From positions 1-64,000 of the forward strand of contig RPQH01000002.1 in assembly GCA_003820375.1 (NCBI GenBank): DNA of 64,000 nucleotides. The letters are read 5' to 3'. The notes beneath the pieces were generated by a model. It worked only from the letters and a program-made list of their open reading frames with translations. It ran no database searches and had not been told where the DNA came from. Below, in pieces: positions 9,071 through 17,348 of this stretch (within the stretch, counting starts at the first letter, position 1; every line of letters begins with the position of its first letter). The position numbers were made by a program, and so were the translations under genes. The stretch is from Ignavibacteriota bacterium (lineage in GTDB: Bacteria; Bacteroidota; Ignavibacteria; Tepidaquicellales; OLB5).

Positions 9071-10573
9071 ATGTCCCAAACAATATTGACTTCTGTCCTT
9101 GATACTTTCACAAAAGACGAAATCAGGGATTTTAACAATTTTATATCTTCTCCTTACTTCAATAAGAATCCAAAAATATGTTTCTTATTTTCTTTAATAT
9201 CAAAGAAATATCCCAATTGTTCGGATTTTGATATATACTGCAGGAAAACATATCAAAAGGTCTATAAATCAAAAAACTACAATGATTCTACATTAAGAAG
9301 TCTGGTTCACCGGACTACAAAGCTATTGGAGGAATTTTTAATTATAGAAAACCTTGGAAACAGGGAAATTGATAAACTGGATATTTTGCTTAATGATTTA
9401 AACAGAAGGAATTTAAAAAATGCATATAACAAAGTAATTACTGAAAATATAAACAAACTGAAAGGAAAATCTAATATCAATTATAATTTTTTCTATTCTA
9501 TGTTTAAAATTGAAGTAAATAATTATAATAACCTGAAAATTAACGATAAAATAATAAAGAAGAATAATATAAAAAAACATCTGAATTCATTAAATAATGC
9601 AAATGTGTATCTTACCATGTACTACATTATGGATACAATAAACAATTACATAAGATATATGTTAAACTGTAAAAAGTATAACATTAATTTTTGTACCAGC
9701 AAAATAGCAAAACTAGTGGAGTCTTTAAATATTAAAGAAATATATGAAATTATCAAGGAAACCAAATTTGATTATATTGTTGAGTTATATATTAATCTTC
9801 TGGATACTTATGTGAATATTTACAAAGAAACCAACAAATATTATATGATATATAAAAACAATGTAGAATTATATGCAAAGCAGCTTAGCAAAGATGAAAT
9901 AAGGTTTCATTATTCTAATTTAATTAATTATTGCAATATCAAAGAAAACCAATGCCCGGCTGATGACACGCATAAACTTGAATTATTATTCTTGTATGAA
10001 GTTATGCTAAAGAAACGTTTATATATTTATGACCGTACAAAATATTTACCTGTTTCATTGTTCAGAGCAATTTTGTTTCATTCATTGAGAATAGGAAAAT
10101 CGTCATGGACTTATGAATTTATCTCAAATTATGTAAAGGAAATAGATCCTAAACAAAGGGTAAACATGTATAATTTTGGTATGGCTTTTTATTATAACAC
10201 TGAGATGGAGTTCGAAAAAGCATTAGATTGTTTAAATAGGATCGAGCAAAACTATTTTATATTTAAATATGACGCAAAATGCTTAAAAGCAACATTATAT
10301 TATTCTCTCGGATATATCGAGAACCTTATAGACCATTTACATACTTACAAGGAATTTCTCCGAAATGATGAGCTGCTGAGTGAGGATTTAAAAAAGTATC
10401 ATAAATCATTTATTTTCTACTTGGGGAAATTAATTCTGCTCAATTCAGACAATTCTAAAGATGATTTTGGATATATGTTTAATAAACTGCAAAAAACAGA
10501 GATTATTCTTCAAAAAGAGTGGCTGATAAAGAAATTCACTGAAAAAATGAAATACAAAACAGTTGCTATATAA
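9071..10573 (+). CDS. Conserved-type hypothetical protein (helical, about 500 residues)
   Basis: 500 residues, Lys/Asn/Ile-rich and helical throughout, with no signal peptide or membrane segment. The N-terminus (LDTFTKDEIRDFNNFISSPYFNKNPKICFLFSLISKKYP) resembles a family of uncharacterised Bacteroidetes/Ignavibacteria proteins that open with a similar 'F..EE...F..F..SPYFN' stretch. Its function is unknown. It is a single gene, convergent with the repressor gene at 10839-11219; the 265-nt gap between them shows no hairpin I can support. I infer that it belongs to the host chromosome rather than the tail locus. Confidence 0.75.
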   Translation: MSQTILTSVLDTFTKDEIRDFNNFISSPYFNKNPKICFLFSLISKKYPNCSDFDIYCRKTYQKVYKSKNYNDSTLRSLVHRTTKLLEEFLIIENLGNREIDKLDILLNDLNRRNLKNAYNKVITENINKLKGKSNINYNFFYSMFKIEVNNYNNLKINDKIIKKNNIKKHLNSLNNANVYLTMYYIMDTINNYIRYMLNCKKYNINFCTSKIAKLVESLNIKEIYEIIKETKFDYIVELYINLLDTYVNIYKETNKYYMIYKNNVELYAKQLSKDEIRFHYSNLINYCNIKENQCPADDTHKLELLFLYEVMLKKRLYIYDRTKYLPVSLFRAILFHSLRIGKSSWTYEFISNYVKEIDPKQRVNMYNFGMAFYYNTEMEFEKALDCLNRIEQNYFIFKYDAKCLKATLYYSLGYIENLIDHLHTYKEFLRNDELLSEDLKKYHKSFIFYLGKLILLNSDNSKDDFGYMFNKLQKTEIILQKEWLIKKFTEKMKYKTVAI

Positions 10574-10838
10574 TTGTTACGTAAAATACCCCAAAAATCT
10601 CAGGCATTAAAAATCATATCACAATATTTCTACTTATACACATTTCATTATTAAAATACCGGCTTCAATGGAAACAATTTTATTAATATTTGCTTGTAGC
10701 AGTTAAACTTAATTAGCTATATTTCAAGCCCTATCAGAACTACATTAAACAAATGTTAACTGTTAAAATATTTTATACAAATATTTTTAACAAATAGTGT
10801 TCTTTAAATAAATAAAGTAAGTAATTTTTGAATTATTT

Positions 10839-11219
10839 TCATATTTTCAATTTTTTTAAGCTAAGTAAAGCAGATTTCAGATTTTTGATATCTTTTTCAA
10901 GTTGTTGATTTCTTTTTTCAGCATCTAAAGCGCGGGTCATCCATTTTTTGTTTTCGTCGTTAGCAACTATGTGTTTAGATTTTCCGCTTAAGAGCCATTC
11001 ATAATCAACATTTAAATATTTAGCTATATTAAAAAGGTCTTCGGCAACAGCCCAGCTTTTATCACGGGCTTCAAGCCGCCTTCTTAGAGTTCCCTGGTGA
11101 ACCATTATATGGCTGCTGATATCAAATAATGAATCGTTGCCATTTCTTTTGATCAGTTCTTTAATTATCCGCTGTGAAATGGGATTAACGATATTTAATG
11201 GTTTATCTTTTTCTCTCAT
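10839..11219 (-). CDS. XRE/CI-like repressor without protease domain
   Basis: 126 residues from the ATG at 11219. A longer frame to 11297 would run through the operator and give an odd hydrophobic leader. Residues about 12-80 form a helix-turn-helix repressor domain, ending in LNVDYEWLLSGK, a hallmark of the CI/XRE class. Residues about 90-126 form a short coiled coil (AEKRNQQLEKDIKNLKSALL), probably for dimerisation. There is no S24/LexA-type autoprotease domain, so RecA-driven cleavage is not the obvious inducing signal. It is divergent from the tail locus. A 15-bp operator candidate at 11256-11270 is upstream of its start, and the identical sequence lies inside the early promoter at 13242. 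Its likely role is to hold the tail locus silent and regulate itself. Confidence 0.8.
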   Translation of the reverse strand: MREKDKPLNIVNPISQRIIKELIKRNGNDSLFDISSHIMVHQGTLRRRLEARDKSWAVAEDLFNIAKYLNVDYEWLLSGKSKHIVANDENKKWMTRALDAEKRNQQLEKDIKNLKSALLSLKKLKI

Positions 11220-11255
11220 TAATAGCTTGATACAAATTATTGCATTGAGATACGT

Positions 11256-11270
11256 GCTAACTGTTAGTAT
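11256..11270 (-). promoter_or_regulatory. Operator candidate O1 (repressor autoregulation)
   Basis: The minus strand reads ATACTAACAGTTAGC, containing the palindrome CTAAC-W-GTTAG. It sits 37-51 nt upstream of the repressor ATG. The same 15 bases occur on the plus strand at 13247-13261 between the -35 and -10 boxes of the early promoter. Two identical palindromes at these two places are what an autoregulated repressor would need. Confidence 0.7.
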
Positions 11271-11454
11271 ATTGACAAAAATAGTTAAAAAATTCAACTA
11301 AATCAACATTAACCACGAAAAATAAATCAACATAATTTTATTCTTTTAGCTGCCTGAAAATGATAAAGAATTTATTTAATATGAGGTTTTTTACGATTAA
11401 GATTTATAATGTTCTATAGGGTAATACCTATCATGCATGAAAAAATAATTTTGA

Positions 11455-11571
11455 TAGCTTTGGTTACTAGCTTTGGCTTTTAGCTCTGTATTCTAGCTTT
11501 GGATTCTAGCTTTGGATTCTAGCTTTGGATTCTAGCTTTGGATTCTAGCTTTGGATTCTAGCTTTGGATTC
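11455..11571 (+). repeat. 13-bp tandem repeat array, nine units
   Basis: Nine head-to-tail 13-bp units. The first three are degenerate (11455-11493); the last six (11494-11571) are perfect copies of TAGCTTTGGATTC. The array lies between the divergent repressor and the first rightward gene at 11699. There are no spacers, so it is not a CRISPR. It may be a regulatory or iteron-like array, or slipped-strand noise. The uninterrupted copies suggest recent expansion. Confidence 0.9.
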
Positions 11572-11698
11572 TTGGGATATTTTAAATATTCTGATAAAAA
11601 TTAATATCAACAAAAAAAGTGAGGTTTAAATATATAAATAATATTATTTAAATAATTAAAATAATTCAATAGCTAAACCCAATTTTATATTTATTAAC

Positions 11699-12253
11699 AT
11701 GAATAAAATATTTTTATTAGCATTTATACAATCATTATACGATTTTGCCGGCTGGTTCGGAATAATTCAGCACTGGCTAAAGGTTACAGAGGACAAATGG
11801 CAGGCAAAACTATACCGTTTAATTAAAGAATTGTTAGATATTCCGGTTACATTTGTTTTGTTGTACTATTTTTTCCAGGTTGATATTTCAATAATTTTAG
11901 CATTCTATACAGCCAAATGGTTTCATATTTGTGATAGTTTTTATAATGTAGAGGAGTATATTGTAACCAATCAACCTACAACGAACTGGGGTTATTGGAG
12001 ATTTTGGACCCCGTTAGGTCTTTTAAGAACAAACTTTTGGGGGCTTTGTCTTGTAAAGGGCTACACGAAACTGGATTATGATGAAAGAACCGGCAATTGG
12101 GGCAATGGATACAATATTTATACGAAATACCCTCAATACAAAGCTCATTTCTTAAAAGGTATGGTATCGGTTAAAGAAGCATGGATTCAAACATTAATAG
12201 GTCTTTTATTAGCTTTAATAATTATTAAGTTAGGGAACATTTATCAATTTTGA
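11699..12253 (+). CDS. Hypothetical membrane protein
   Basis: 184 residues. Hydrophobic segments lie at about 1-22, 48-78 and 158-178, and the middle is Trp/Tyr-rich (TTNWGYWRFWTPLGLLRTNFWG). No family is recognised. It is the first rightward gene after the repressor and tandem repeat. It could be a phage-type accessory (exclusion or immunity) protein or a host gene; the sequence does not decide. Confidence 0.65.
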   Translation: MNKIFLLAFIQSLYDFAGWFGIIQHWLKVTEDKWQAKLYRLIKELLDIPVTFVLLYYFFQVDISIILAFYTAKWFHICDSFYNVEEYIVTNQPTTNWGYWRFWTPLGLLRTNFWGLCLVKGYTKLDYDERTGNWGNGYNIYTKYPQYKAHFLKGMVSVKEAWIQTLIGLLLALIIIKLGNIYQF

Positions 12254-12387
12254 TTTACTTCCAATCATTTTTGCAGTGACAACTGTAATAACTAATTCAG
12301 TTGTATTACATGAAATATTTATAATTATCAATTAACAATAAACAAATTCTATATTATTCTTATAAATGCTTTTAAAAGGAGTAACAG

Positions 12388-12684
12388 ATGCAAAATAGCT
12401 TAAATGAAAATAAATTTAGGTTTGAAGCTTGTACTGAATTATATGAGGAAATGCAGGCAAATGACTTGGTTAAGCTTGAAGTAGAATTAAATAATAAGAT
12501 GATTATTTTTTCAATTAACTGGGTTGACCATGATATCTCAATTGCTGGAATAACGATCGAACAGGCGAGGCTGCTAAATGAAAAATTGAAAATAATGATT
12601 GATAAGGTACACTATGATGAAACAATGGAATACTATAAAAAATACAAAAAAATGAAGTTAAAAAGAAGTAAGCCTCTTAAATAA
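12388..12684 (+). CDS. Small hypothetical protein
   Basis: 98 residues, preceded by a good ribosome binding site (AAAGGAG, eight bases before the ATG). Mixed alpha/beta composition (LVKLEVELNNKMIIFSINW) and a strongly basic C-terminus (KKYKKMKLKRSKPLK). No family is recognised. It lies between the repressor and the early promoter, so it may be an accessory gene of the element. Confidence 0.6.
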   Translation: MQNSLNENKFRFEACTELYEEMQANDLVKLEVELNNKMIIFSINWVDHDISIAGITIEQARLLNEKLKIMIDKVHYDETMEYYKKYKKMKLKRSKPLK

Positions 12685-12791
12685 TAAAAACTTTAAGAAT
12701 AAAAAGATGTTAAAAACCAATTAAAATAAAAATATGTTTACTAACCGAATAAACGACCAAGTAAATAACCAAATAAATAACCAAATAACAT

Positions 12792-13154
12792 ATGAAAATT
12801 TCTATAATTACGAAACAACAAGATTTATTAAAAAGACCACTTGCAGGAGATATACTAAAGGATGCTGACGGAACGATAAATATCCAAATACAGGAATTAA
12901 ATAATGATGATTACGAATTTCTACTTGCAATACATTGCCTGATAGAAAATAAATTAATTGAAAAAAGAAAAATAAAAATAACTGATATTGAAGATTTTGA
13001 AAAATCATATTATTCAAATTCGAAAATATCAGGTTCTCAGGACGATCCGGGAGACGAGCCTGATTCGCCATATCATAAGGAACATATATTTGCTACTTAT
13101 ATTGAAATGCTAATAGCTAAAGAACTCAACCTGTCATGGAAAAGCTGCAGGTAA
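12792..13154 (+). CDS. Small hypothetical protein
   Basis: 120 residues, acidic, with no membrane segment. The middle holds NDDYEFLLAIHCLIENKLIEKRK, followed by an acidic Asp/Pro linker (DDPGDEPDSP). No family is recognised. Upstream DNA (12730-12790) has short direct repeats of an 'AATAAACCAA'-like word. It ends about 90 nt before the early promoter at 13242. Confidence 0.55.
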   Translation: MKISIITKQQDLLKRPLAGDILKDADGTINIQIQELNNDDYEFLLAIHCLIENKLIEKRKIKITDIEDFEKSYYSNSKISGSQDDPGDEPDSPYHKEHIFATYIEMLIAKELNLSWKSCR

Positions 13155-13241
13155 TTCATATAAAATATTATCGATATTTCTTATTTGCAGGTAAAATATT
13201 ATTTGAAACAACAACATATTCGCATATAACAACTTATTGAC

Positions 13242-13272
13242 TTGACATACTAACAGTTAGCTATTATATTTG
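13242..13272 (+). promoter_or_regulatory. Early promoter with embedded operator O2
   Basis: TTGACA (13242-13247), 17 nt, TATATT (13265-13270), which also reads as the Bacteroidetes -7 box TATATTTG (13265-13272). The 15-bp palindrome-bearing sequence ATACTAACAGTTAGC (13247-13261) fills the spacer. A repressor bound there would block polymerase. It drives the operon 13309-14286 and is the best sigma-consensus promoter I found in the window. Confidence 0.75.
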
Positions 13273-13308
13273 GAATGGAGGTCTATTAAACAACTAACTG
13301 CTAAAATC

Positions 13309-13653
13309 ATGCACAATACAACTTATCACGAATTCTTCACAATTCTTAAAAACCTTCTTGTTGATGCATTCTATCCTGATTATGTTCATATTCCCGGACT
13401 TGGCATAAGAATGAAGTACTCTTCTTTTGTTTCTTTCAGTGAAGATCTATATAAGAATTTTAATGAAAACGGTGAAGCGGGGCTTGTACTATTTTTTGAA
13501 AAATTAAAATCGAGACCTGATATAAATTTTGCTGTAACCAATACTAAAAAGCTGATTTATTCACATCTAGATACAATCGGTATAAAAGATGAGAACGAAA
13601 AGCAAAAATATATATCTGGAATAATAGATTCTATAGAAAACAGTGAAAAATAA
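13309..13653 (+). CDS. Hypothetical early-operon protein
   Basis: 114 residues if started at the ATG at 13309. An upstream TTG at 13270 lies inside the promoter -10 box and cannot be the start of a transcript from it. Predicted mostly helical (FFTILKNLLVDAFYPDYVHI; KLIYSHLDTIGIKDENEKQKYI). No family is recognised. It is the first gene of the repressor-controlled early operon, followed after 11 nt by the DUF6150-like gene. Confidence 0.65.
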   Translation: MHNTTYHEFFTILKNLLVDAFYPDYVHIPGLGIRMKYSSFVSFSEDLYKNFNENGEAGLVLFFEKLKSRPDINFAVTNTKKLIYSHLDTIGIKDENEKQKYISGIIDSIENSEK

Positions 13654-13664
13654 CAAAACATACT

Positions 13665-13946
13665 ATGCCTTTTATAAATATAACCGAATCTTTCTCTTCT
13701 GCCGATATACGCGTTTATATAACAAAATGTAAATCAGAAGCTGACCTTATTGTATACACACCTGAAAACAGGTCTTCAGTTAGCAGGGATACTTTCTGGT
13801 ATATAGAAAAAGCAATTAGCTGCGCCGATAAGAGAATTATATATATACCAAGCAGGTCAGATGCTGACCTGGTTATTTATACCACAGTTAATCAAAGTGA
13901 AGCAAATATTATAAATCATAATAAACTTATATTACTTCAAAGTTAA
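13665..13946 (+). CDS. DUF6150-like small repeat protein
   Basis: 93 residues with internal repeats built on an 'SxADLxVYxT' motif: CKSEADLIVYTPENRSSV, SRSDADLVIYTTVNQSEA, and a weaker copy SCADKRIIYI. This pattern fits small DUF6150-type proteins as I remember them; their function is unknown. It lies in the middle of the early operon, between a hypothetical gene and the Mor-like regulator, and starts at an ATG 11 nt after the preceding stop. Family assignment is by pattern recall only. Confidence 0.65.
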   Translation: MPFINITESFSSADIRVYITKCKSEADLIVYTPENRSSVSRDTFWYIEKAISCADKRIIYIPSRSDADLVIYTTVNQSEANIINHNKLILLQS

Positions 13947-13956
13947 TAAAAAAACA

Positions 13957-14286
13957 ATGTCTGCCATTTATAATGAAGATATTTTAAATATTTGTTTACC
14001 GAAAAATGTAAATATTGAAAATGCGAAGGAAATAATATCGATTTTGGGAGAAGATAAGGTAAAAGAAGTATACAGCTTAACATCCTGTCAGCCCATTTCA
14101 TTTGCAGCATTGATAAAAATAATTAAATTCGATGAAGTGGAAAAAGAGCTGGATAAATCAGAGCCCCTGAACCGTATTGCCAGGAAAACCGGGGTCAGCA
14201 AAAAAACAATTTATAAAATATTTAAAAATAAATTAATAATTAGAAATAATAAAAGGAACCAGATTAAAACCACAGACCGGATTTGA
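13957..14286 (+). CDS. Mor/C-like transcription activator (candidate late activator)
   Basis: 109 residues. The N-terminal half (AKEIISILGEDKVKEVYSL and following) resembles the dimerisation part of Mu Mor-family activators. The C-terminal part has a clear helix-turn-helix at residues 71-92 (LNRIARKTGVSKKTIYKIFK) with a basic tail. Mor and C of phage Mu are dimers that bind dyads near -40 and recruit polymerase to middle and late promoters. Here the gene is last in the repressor-controlled early operon, just before its terminator and the first late promoter. Five promoters downstream share an upstream dyad (GTYYC-N14-GRRAC) at the right place for such a protein. By analogy with the R-pyocin PrtR/PrtN pair, it probably switches on the tail and lysis genes. 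The helix-turn-helix is clear; the target is inferred. Confidence 0.7.
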   Translation: MSAIYNEDILNICLPKNVNIENAKEIISILGEDKVKEVYSLTSCQPISFAALIKIIKFDEVEKELDKSEPLNRIARKTGVSKKTIYKIFKNKLIIRNNKRNQIKTTDRI

Positions 14287-14334
14287 AAATTTTGTAATTT
14301 GATAACCCTCATATTCCCTTTCATTTTACTACTG

Positions 14335-14367
14335 GCTGCTTCACCTGCGCAGGAAGCAGCTTTTTTA
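14335..14367 (+). terminator. Rho-independent terminator after early operon
   Basis: GCTGCTTC (14335-14342) pairs with GAAGCAGC (14353-14360), followed by six T. It separates the early operon from the late promoter at 14417. Confidence 0.85.
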
Positions 14368-14416
14368 TTTTACAATTCATCTCTGAAAAATTATATTTCT
14401 TTTGATTCTAAATTTT

Positions 14417-14460
14417 GTCTCTAAAAAATAATTATGGAACAGCATCGTAGATTATCTTTG
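14417..14460 (+). promoter_or_regulatory. Late promoter 1 (GTCTC/GGAAC class)
   Basis: GTCTC at 14417, GGAAC at 14436 (19 nt start to start), 12 nt, then the -7 box TATCTTTG at 14453-14460. It has an A-rich tract between the two half-sites and no standard -33 box. It leads into the tail-structure operon beginning at 14487. Same spacing as the four other copies (28754, 29473, 39490, 41440). Confidence 0.8.
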
Positions 14461-14486
14461 TATTAACATTTTTGATTTTAATACTT

Positions 14487-15446
14487 ATGGTTAATGCAAT
14501 AGAAAATTTATACGTTCAAACCGGCAGTTATGGAAATGAATTAACCCTAAGCTGGAATTTTCCGGATATCCTGCCTGAAAAATATTCTTTATCTCTATTT
14601 AGAAAAACTGAAGCTTTTGTCTCCAATGAATTGGATAGTTACTTCTCCATACTGACACAAATTGAGGAACTGGAATTAGTACGAGATCCTAATCCCCAGC
14701 AAATTGAGCAATTAGAACTACTCCGCAATGAACTAGCAGCATGGGGCGGGACTAATGATATGATTGCTTTGACATATCAATATATAGATAATATTTATAT
14801 TGATTTTAATTGTGTAAACGGTACTACATATTACTATCAAATATATCTGAAAAATAGCATCACACATGAGCTTTCTGAGCCAGCTGAAATTTCCACTATT
14901 CCAGCATCTAATGCAAAGTATAAAACATTTGATGTAAAGCTATTGGTAAAAAGTGCTTTGGAAAGAGCCCTGCAATCAGTATCACTTGAAGAGCTTGGTC
15001 AAACCGAGCTTATAGAAGTTTTTAATGAATATTTAACTGATACTGAAGCTACCCAATGGATTTTAGTTCAAAAATCAAGCAACGATGTTTTTCAAAGATA
15101 CATAGGAGATTCTATAAGTGAATCTGATGACAAAATAGTTACAGGTCATATTGAAAAAATAGTAATTGATGTTAACTGGTATTTCAAAGATGATTTGTCC
15201 AAGCTGGATATTCTGAACAATTTTTTCAGAAGCAGAATGTTGTTTATGAAAAGATACTTACTGCTTTCAGGTTTAATAGATGCCCAGTTCAGTTTCAAAG
15301 AAAATATAATTGATAATTCCAATGAAACATATACAATATTTTCATCCGGAATGAAAGTAACAATACTGGCTGATGTCACAAATGAGCTAACTCTGGATAC
15401 AGCTCCGATAGTACCGGATTATATCCCGAGCAGTCCTGAAGATTAG
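14487..15446 (+). CDS. Virion-type structural protein with FN3-like N-terminus, possible tail terminator/collar
   Basis: 319 residues from the ATG at 14487, about 25 nt after the predicted transcription start; a TTG at 14472 is less likely. The first about 135 residues look FN3-like (LYVQTGSYGNELTLSWNFPD ... NGTTYYYQIYLKN). The rest is mixed alpha/beta (RMLFMKRYLLLSGLIDAQFSF, then TFxGMKVTI-type strands). No phage family is recognised with certainty. It is the first gene of the late operon, directly before the sheath. In contractile-tail clusters that place is often taken by a tail terminator or joining protein, so that is a reasonable but unproven guess. The C-terminus is a short Pro/acid tail. 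Confidence 0.6.
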   Translation: MVNAIENLYVQTGSYGNELTLSWNFPDILPEKYSLSLFRKTEAFVSNELDSYFSILTQIEELELVRDPNPQQIEQLELLRNELAAWGGTNDMIALTYQYIDNIYIDFNCVNGTTYYYQIYLKNSITHELSEPAEISTIPASNAKYKTFDVKLLVKSALERALQSVSLEELGQTELIEVFNEYLTDTEATQWILVQKSSNDVFQRYIGDSISESDDKIVTGHIEKIVIDVNWYFKDDLSKLDILNNFFRSRMLFMKRYLLLSGLIDAQFSFKENIIDNSNETYTIFSSGMKVTILADVTNELTLDTAPIVPDYIPSSPED

Positions 15447-15556
15447 TTTATTTAAACGAATAAAGCAATTTCTCTGAATTGATAAAAATAACTCATAATA
15501 ATTTTTCTGTCACAATTCTGAACTAATAATTTAAAAAATAATACAAGGAGAATAAA

Positions 15557-17296
15557 ATGTCTTTCGTATTTAATGGTAAAACTTATGATATTCCGGGCTC
15601 ATATGGAATCCTGGAAGTCATTCAAAACTCAGGTGCAAACATACCTGATTTCCAGGTTGGGTTGATTATCGGGCGTTCTATAAAAGGAATTCCGTATTCC
15701 GTATCTGGAAAAACTGGTAGTGAGCTTATGCCGGCTTATGATAACGGCAATGATCTTTTAAGAGATTTTGGTGATGATAATATTTATAAAGCTTACAAGT
15801 ATATGGCAAAACACGGTGGTGGTTTAGTCTTCGTACTAAATTCAATGAGCAATACGGCTTGTGAAGCATCATTAAAAGACACAACAACACCTACACCAAA
15901 AGATGCTATAAAATTAGTAGCAAAAGAGAATTGGTATGGAGTTTGTGCTAATGATATATCATTAACATTAATTGATACACCAAACGAAGAAAATTCGAAA
16001 ACCTTAACTTTAATACCACCCAAAAATGTAAAAAGACTTGTCGAAGATTCCGGTACATATTTCATTTATGTCAATTCGATTAATGGATTGAGCGAAGGAA
16101 TGGATGTGTATTTGACTTCTAATGTAGATACAAGTCCCGATCCATATAAAATAAAACGTATTGATGGTAACTGGGACCCAAATAAAAAAGGGTACAAGAT
16201 AACATTCGATTCAGTTATAGCAACTGCGGCAACCGTTACCAGCTTTGGAAGAATATTCCAAAAAGATGAAGATAATAAAGAAACAATTAAATGGGCAACT
16301 TCACTAACAAATGCCCAGATTGTTGACGAGTTGAATGAACATTCTAATCTGGTTACTGCAACATTAACAGATGATACAGCCATTGCTTTAGACGATCACA
16401 CAACCAGTGTTTATCTTCAGGACATTGCAATTACAGATAAGAAAGGTAAAAGTTTATCTGATAACGTTGAAGCAGCATCAAATAGTAACTATTCAAACAT
16501 TTGTGATAGCTTTCCAAACTGGATGAAGGATTTTATCAATGCTAATAAAGTAAAGATAAGATTAGTATATGTTGATAGTCCGGATGTTACAGTGCATGGT
16601 TATTTCCGCGATCTTGCAGTTACTATGAGAGCCCAGGAAAGATCACCAATTTGTGTAATAGCAGGTGCTGCATTTGGTGAAGAAGTATCAGACTTAACTG
16701 ATAGAGGTTCAGATTTGAACTCAGACGATTTCATTTTATGTGGCGGCGGAGCTGATAGTCTTCCGGCTTATCTTACTCTTGCACCATCAGTACTTGGCAT
16801 TAAAATGAGCTATGGAATTAATCATAATTTAACACGAGACCAACTTAATTTCTCATCAGTTGAAAGAGATTGGTCCAATAGTCAAATTACTTCACTTCTT
16901 AAAAAAGGTATATTAACTTATGACAAATTCCCTTCAGGTTACAGGATTGTCAGAGGTATTAATACTTACCAGGATCAAACTCATGTCTGGAATGCTCAGG
17001 ATAAAAAAACCTATCTGCAGATGCCGAGAGACCTTGCTGATGCTTTCTTCCGTGGCTTACTTGAAGGGCTTGATAATGATTTAGTCGGCTCTGACCAGGT
17101 AACCAGAAAGAAAGTCGAAACATATTGTGTAAAGACTGGAAATAATTTCGTTGCATCAGGTTTAATCAATGATTTCAAAGTGCTTTCAATAAAGCGTGGT
17201 GAAGCCGGCTGGCTGCCTGAGATTCAGATTGAAGTTGATGACCCGACAGATTTCTTTGGAACCAGGATATTCGTAATATCTCCCTCACTGGATTAA
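15557..17296 (+). CDS. Contractile tail sheath protein
   Basis: 579 residues. The N-terminus (FVFNGKTYDIPGSYGILEV...GLIIGRSIKG) and C-terminus (GWLPEIQIEVDDPTDFFGTRIFVISPSLD) match the usual sheath plan: an N-terminal arm, a Rossmann-like centre and a conserved C-terminal domain. The central part (about residues 100-290) is an extra beta-rich domain, probably on the particle surface. An AAGGAG ribosome binding site lies seven bases before the ATG. The adjoining gene encodes the tube. Sheath subunits stack on the tube and contract to drive it through the target envelope. Length is typical of phage and tailocin sheaths (400-650). Confidence 0.9.
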   Translation: MSFVFNGKTYDIPGSYGILEVIQNSGANIPDFQVGLIIGRSIKGIPYSVSGKTGSELMPAYDNGNDLLRDFGDDNIYKAYKYMAKHGGGLVFVLNSMSNTACEASLKDTTTPTPKDAIKLVAKENWYGVCANDISLTLIDTPNEENSKTLTLIPPKNVKRLVEDSGTYFIYVNSINGLSEGMDVYLTSNVDTSPDPYKIKRIDGNWDPNKKGYKITFDSVIATAATVTSFGRIFQKDEDNKETIKWATSLTNAQIVDELNEHSNLVTATLTDDTAIALDDHTTSVYLQDIAITDKKGKSLSDNVEAASNSNYSNICDSFPNWMKDFINANKVKIRLVYVDSPDVTVHGYFRDLAVTMRAQERSPICVIAGAAFGEEVSDLTDRGSDLNSDDFILCGGGADSLPAYLTLAPSVLGIKMSYGINHNLTRDQLNFSSVERDWSNSQITSLLKKGILTYDKFPSGYRIVRGINTYQDQTHVWNAQDKKTYLQMPRDLADAFFRGLLEGLDNDLVGSDQVTRKKVETYCVKTGNNFVASGLINDFKVLSIKRGEAGWLPEIQIEVDDPTDFFGTRIFVISPSLD

Positions 17297-17348
17297 TTAA
17301 AATACAAATGAACTATCAAATTTTAAAACTAAGAAAGGATATTAAAAA

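Noticed and set aside
10750-10775. Third operator copy (TTAACTGTTAA)
   Set aside because: Only a loose match to the 15-bp operator, lying behind the repressor gene where no promoter is expected.
11455-11571. Possible CRISPR array
   Set aside because: The units are 13 bp and directly adjacent with no spacers; no cas genes are present.
15793-16383. Minus-strand frames opposite the sheath gene
   Set aside because: They are antisense shadows of a gene with strong family features; no promoter or ribosome binding site.
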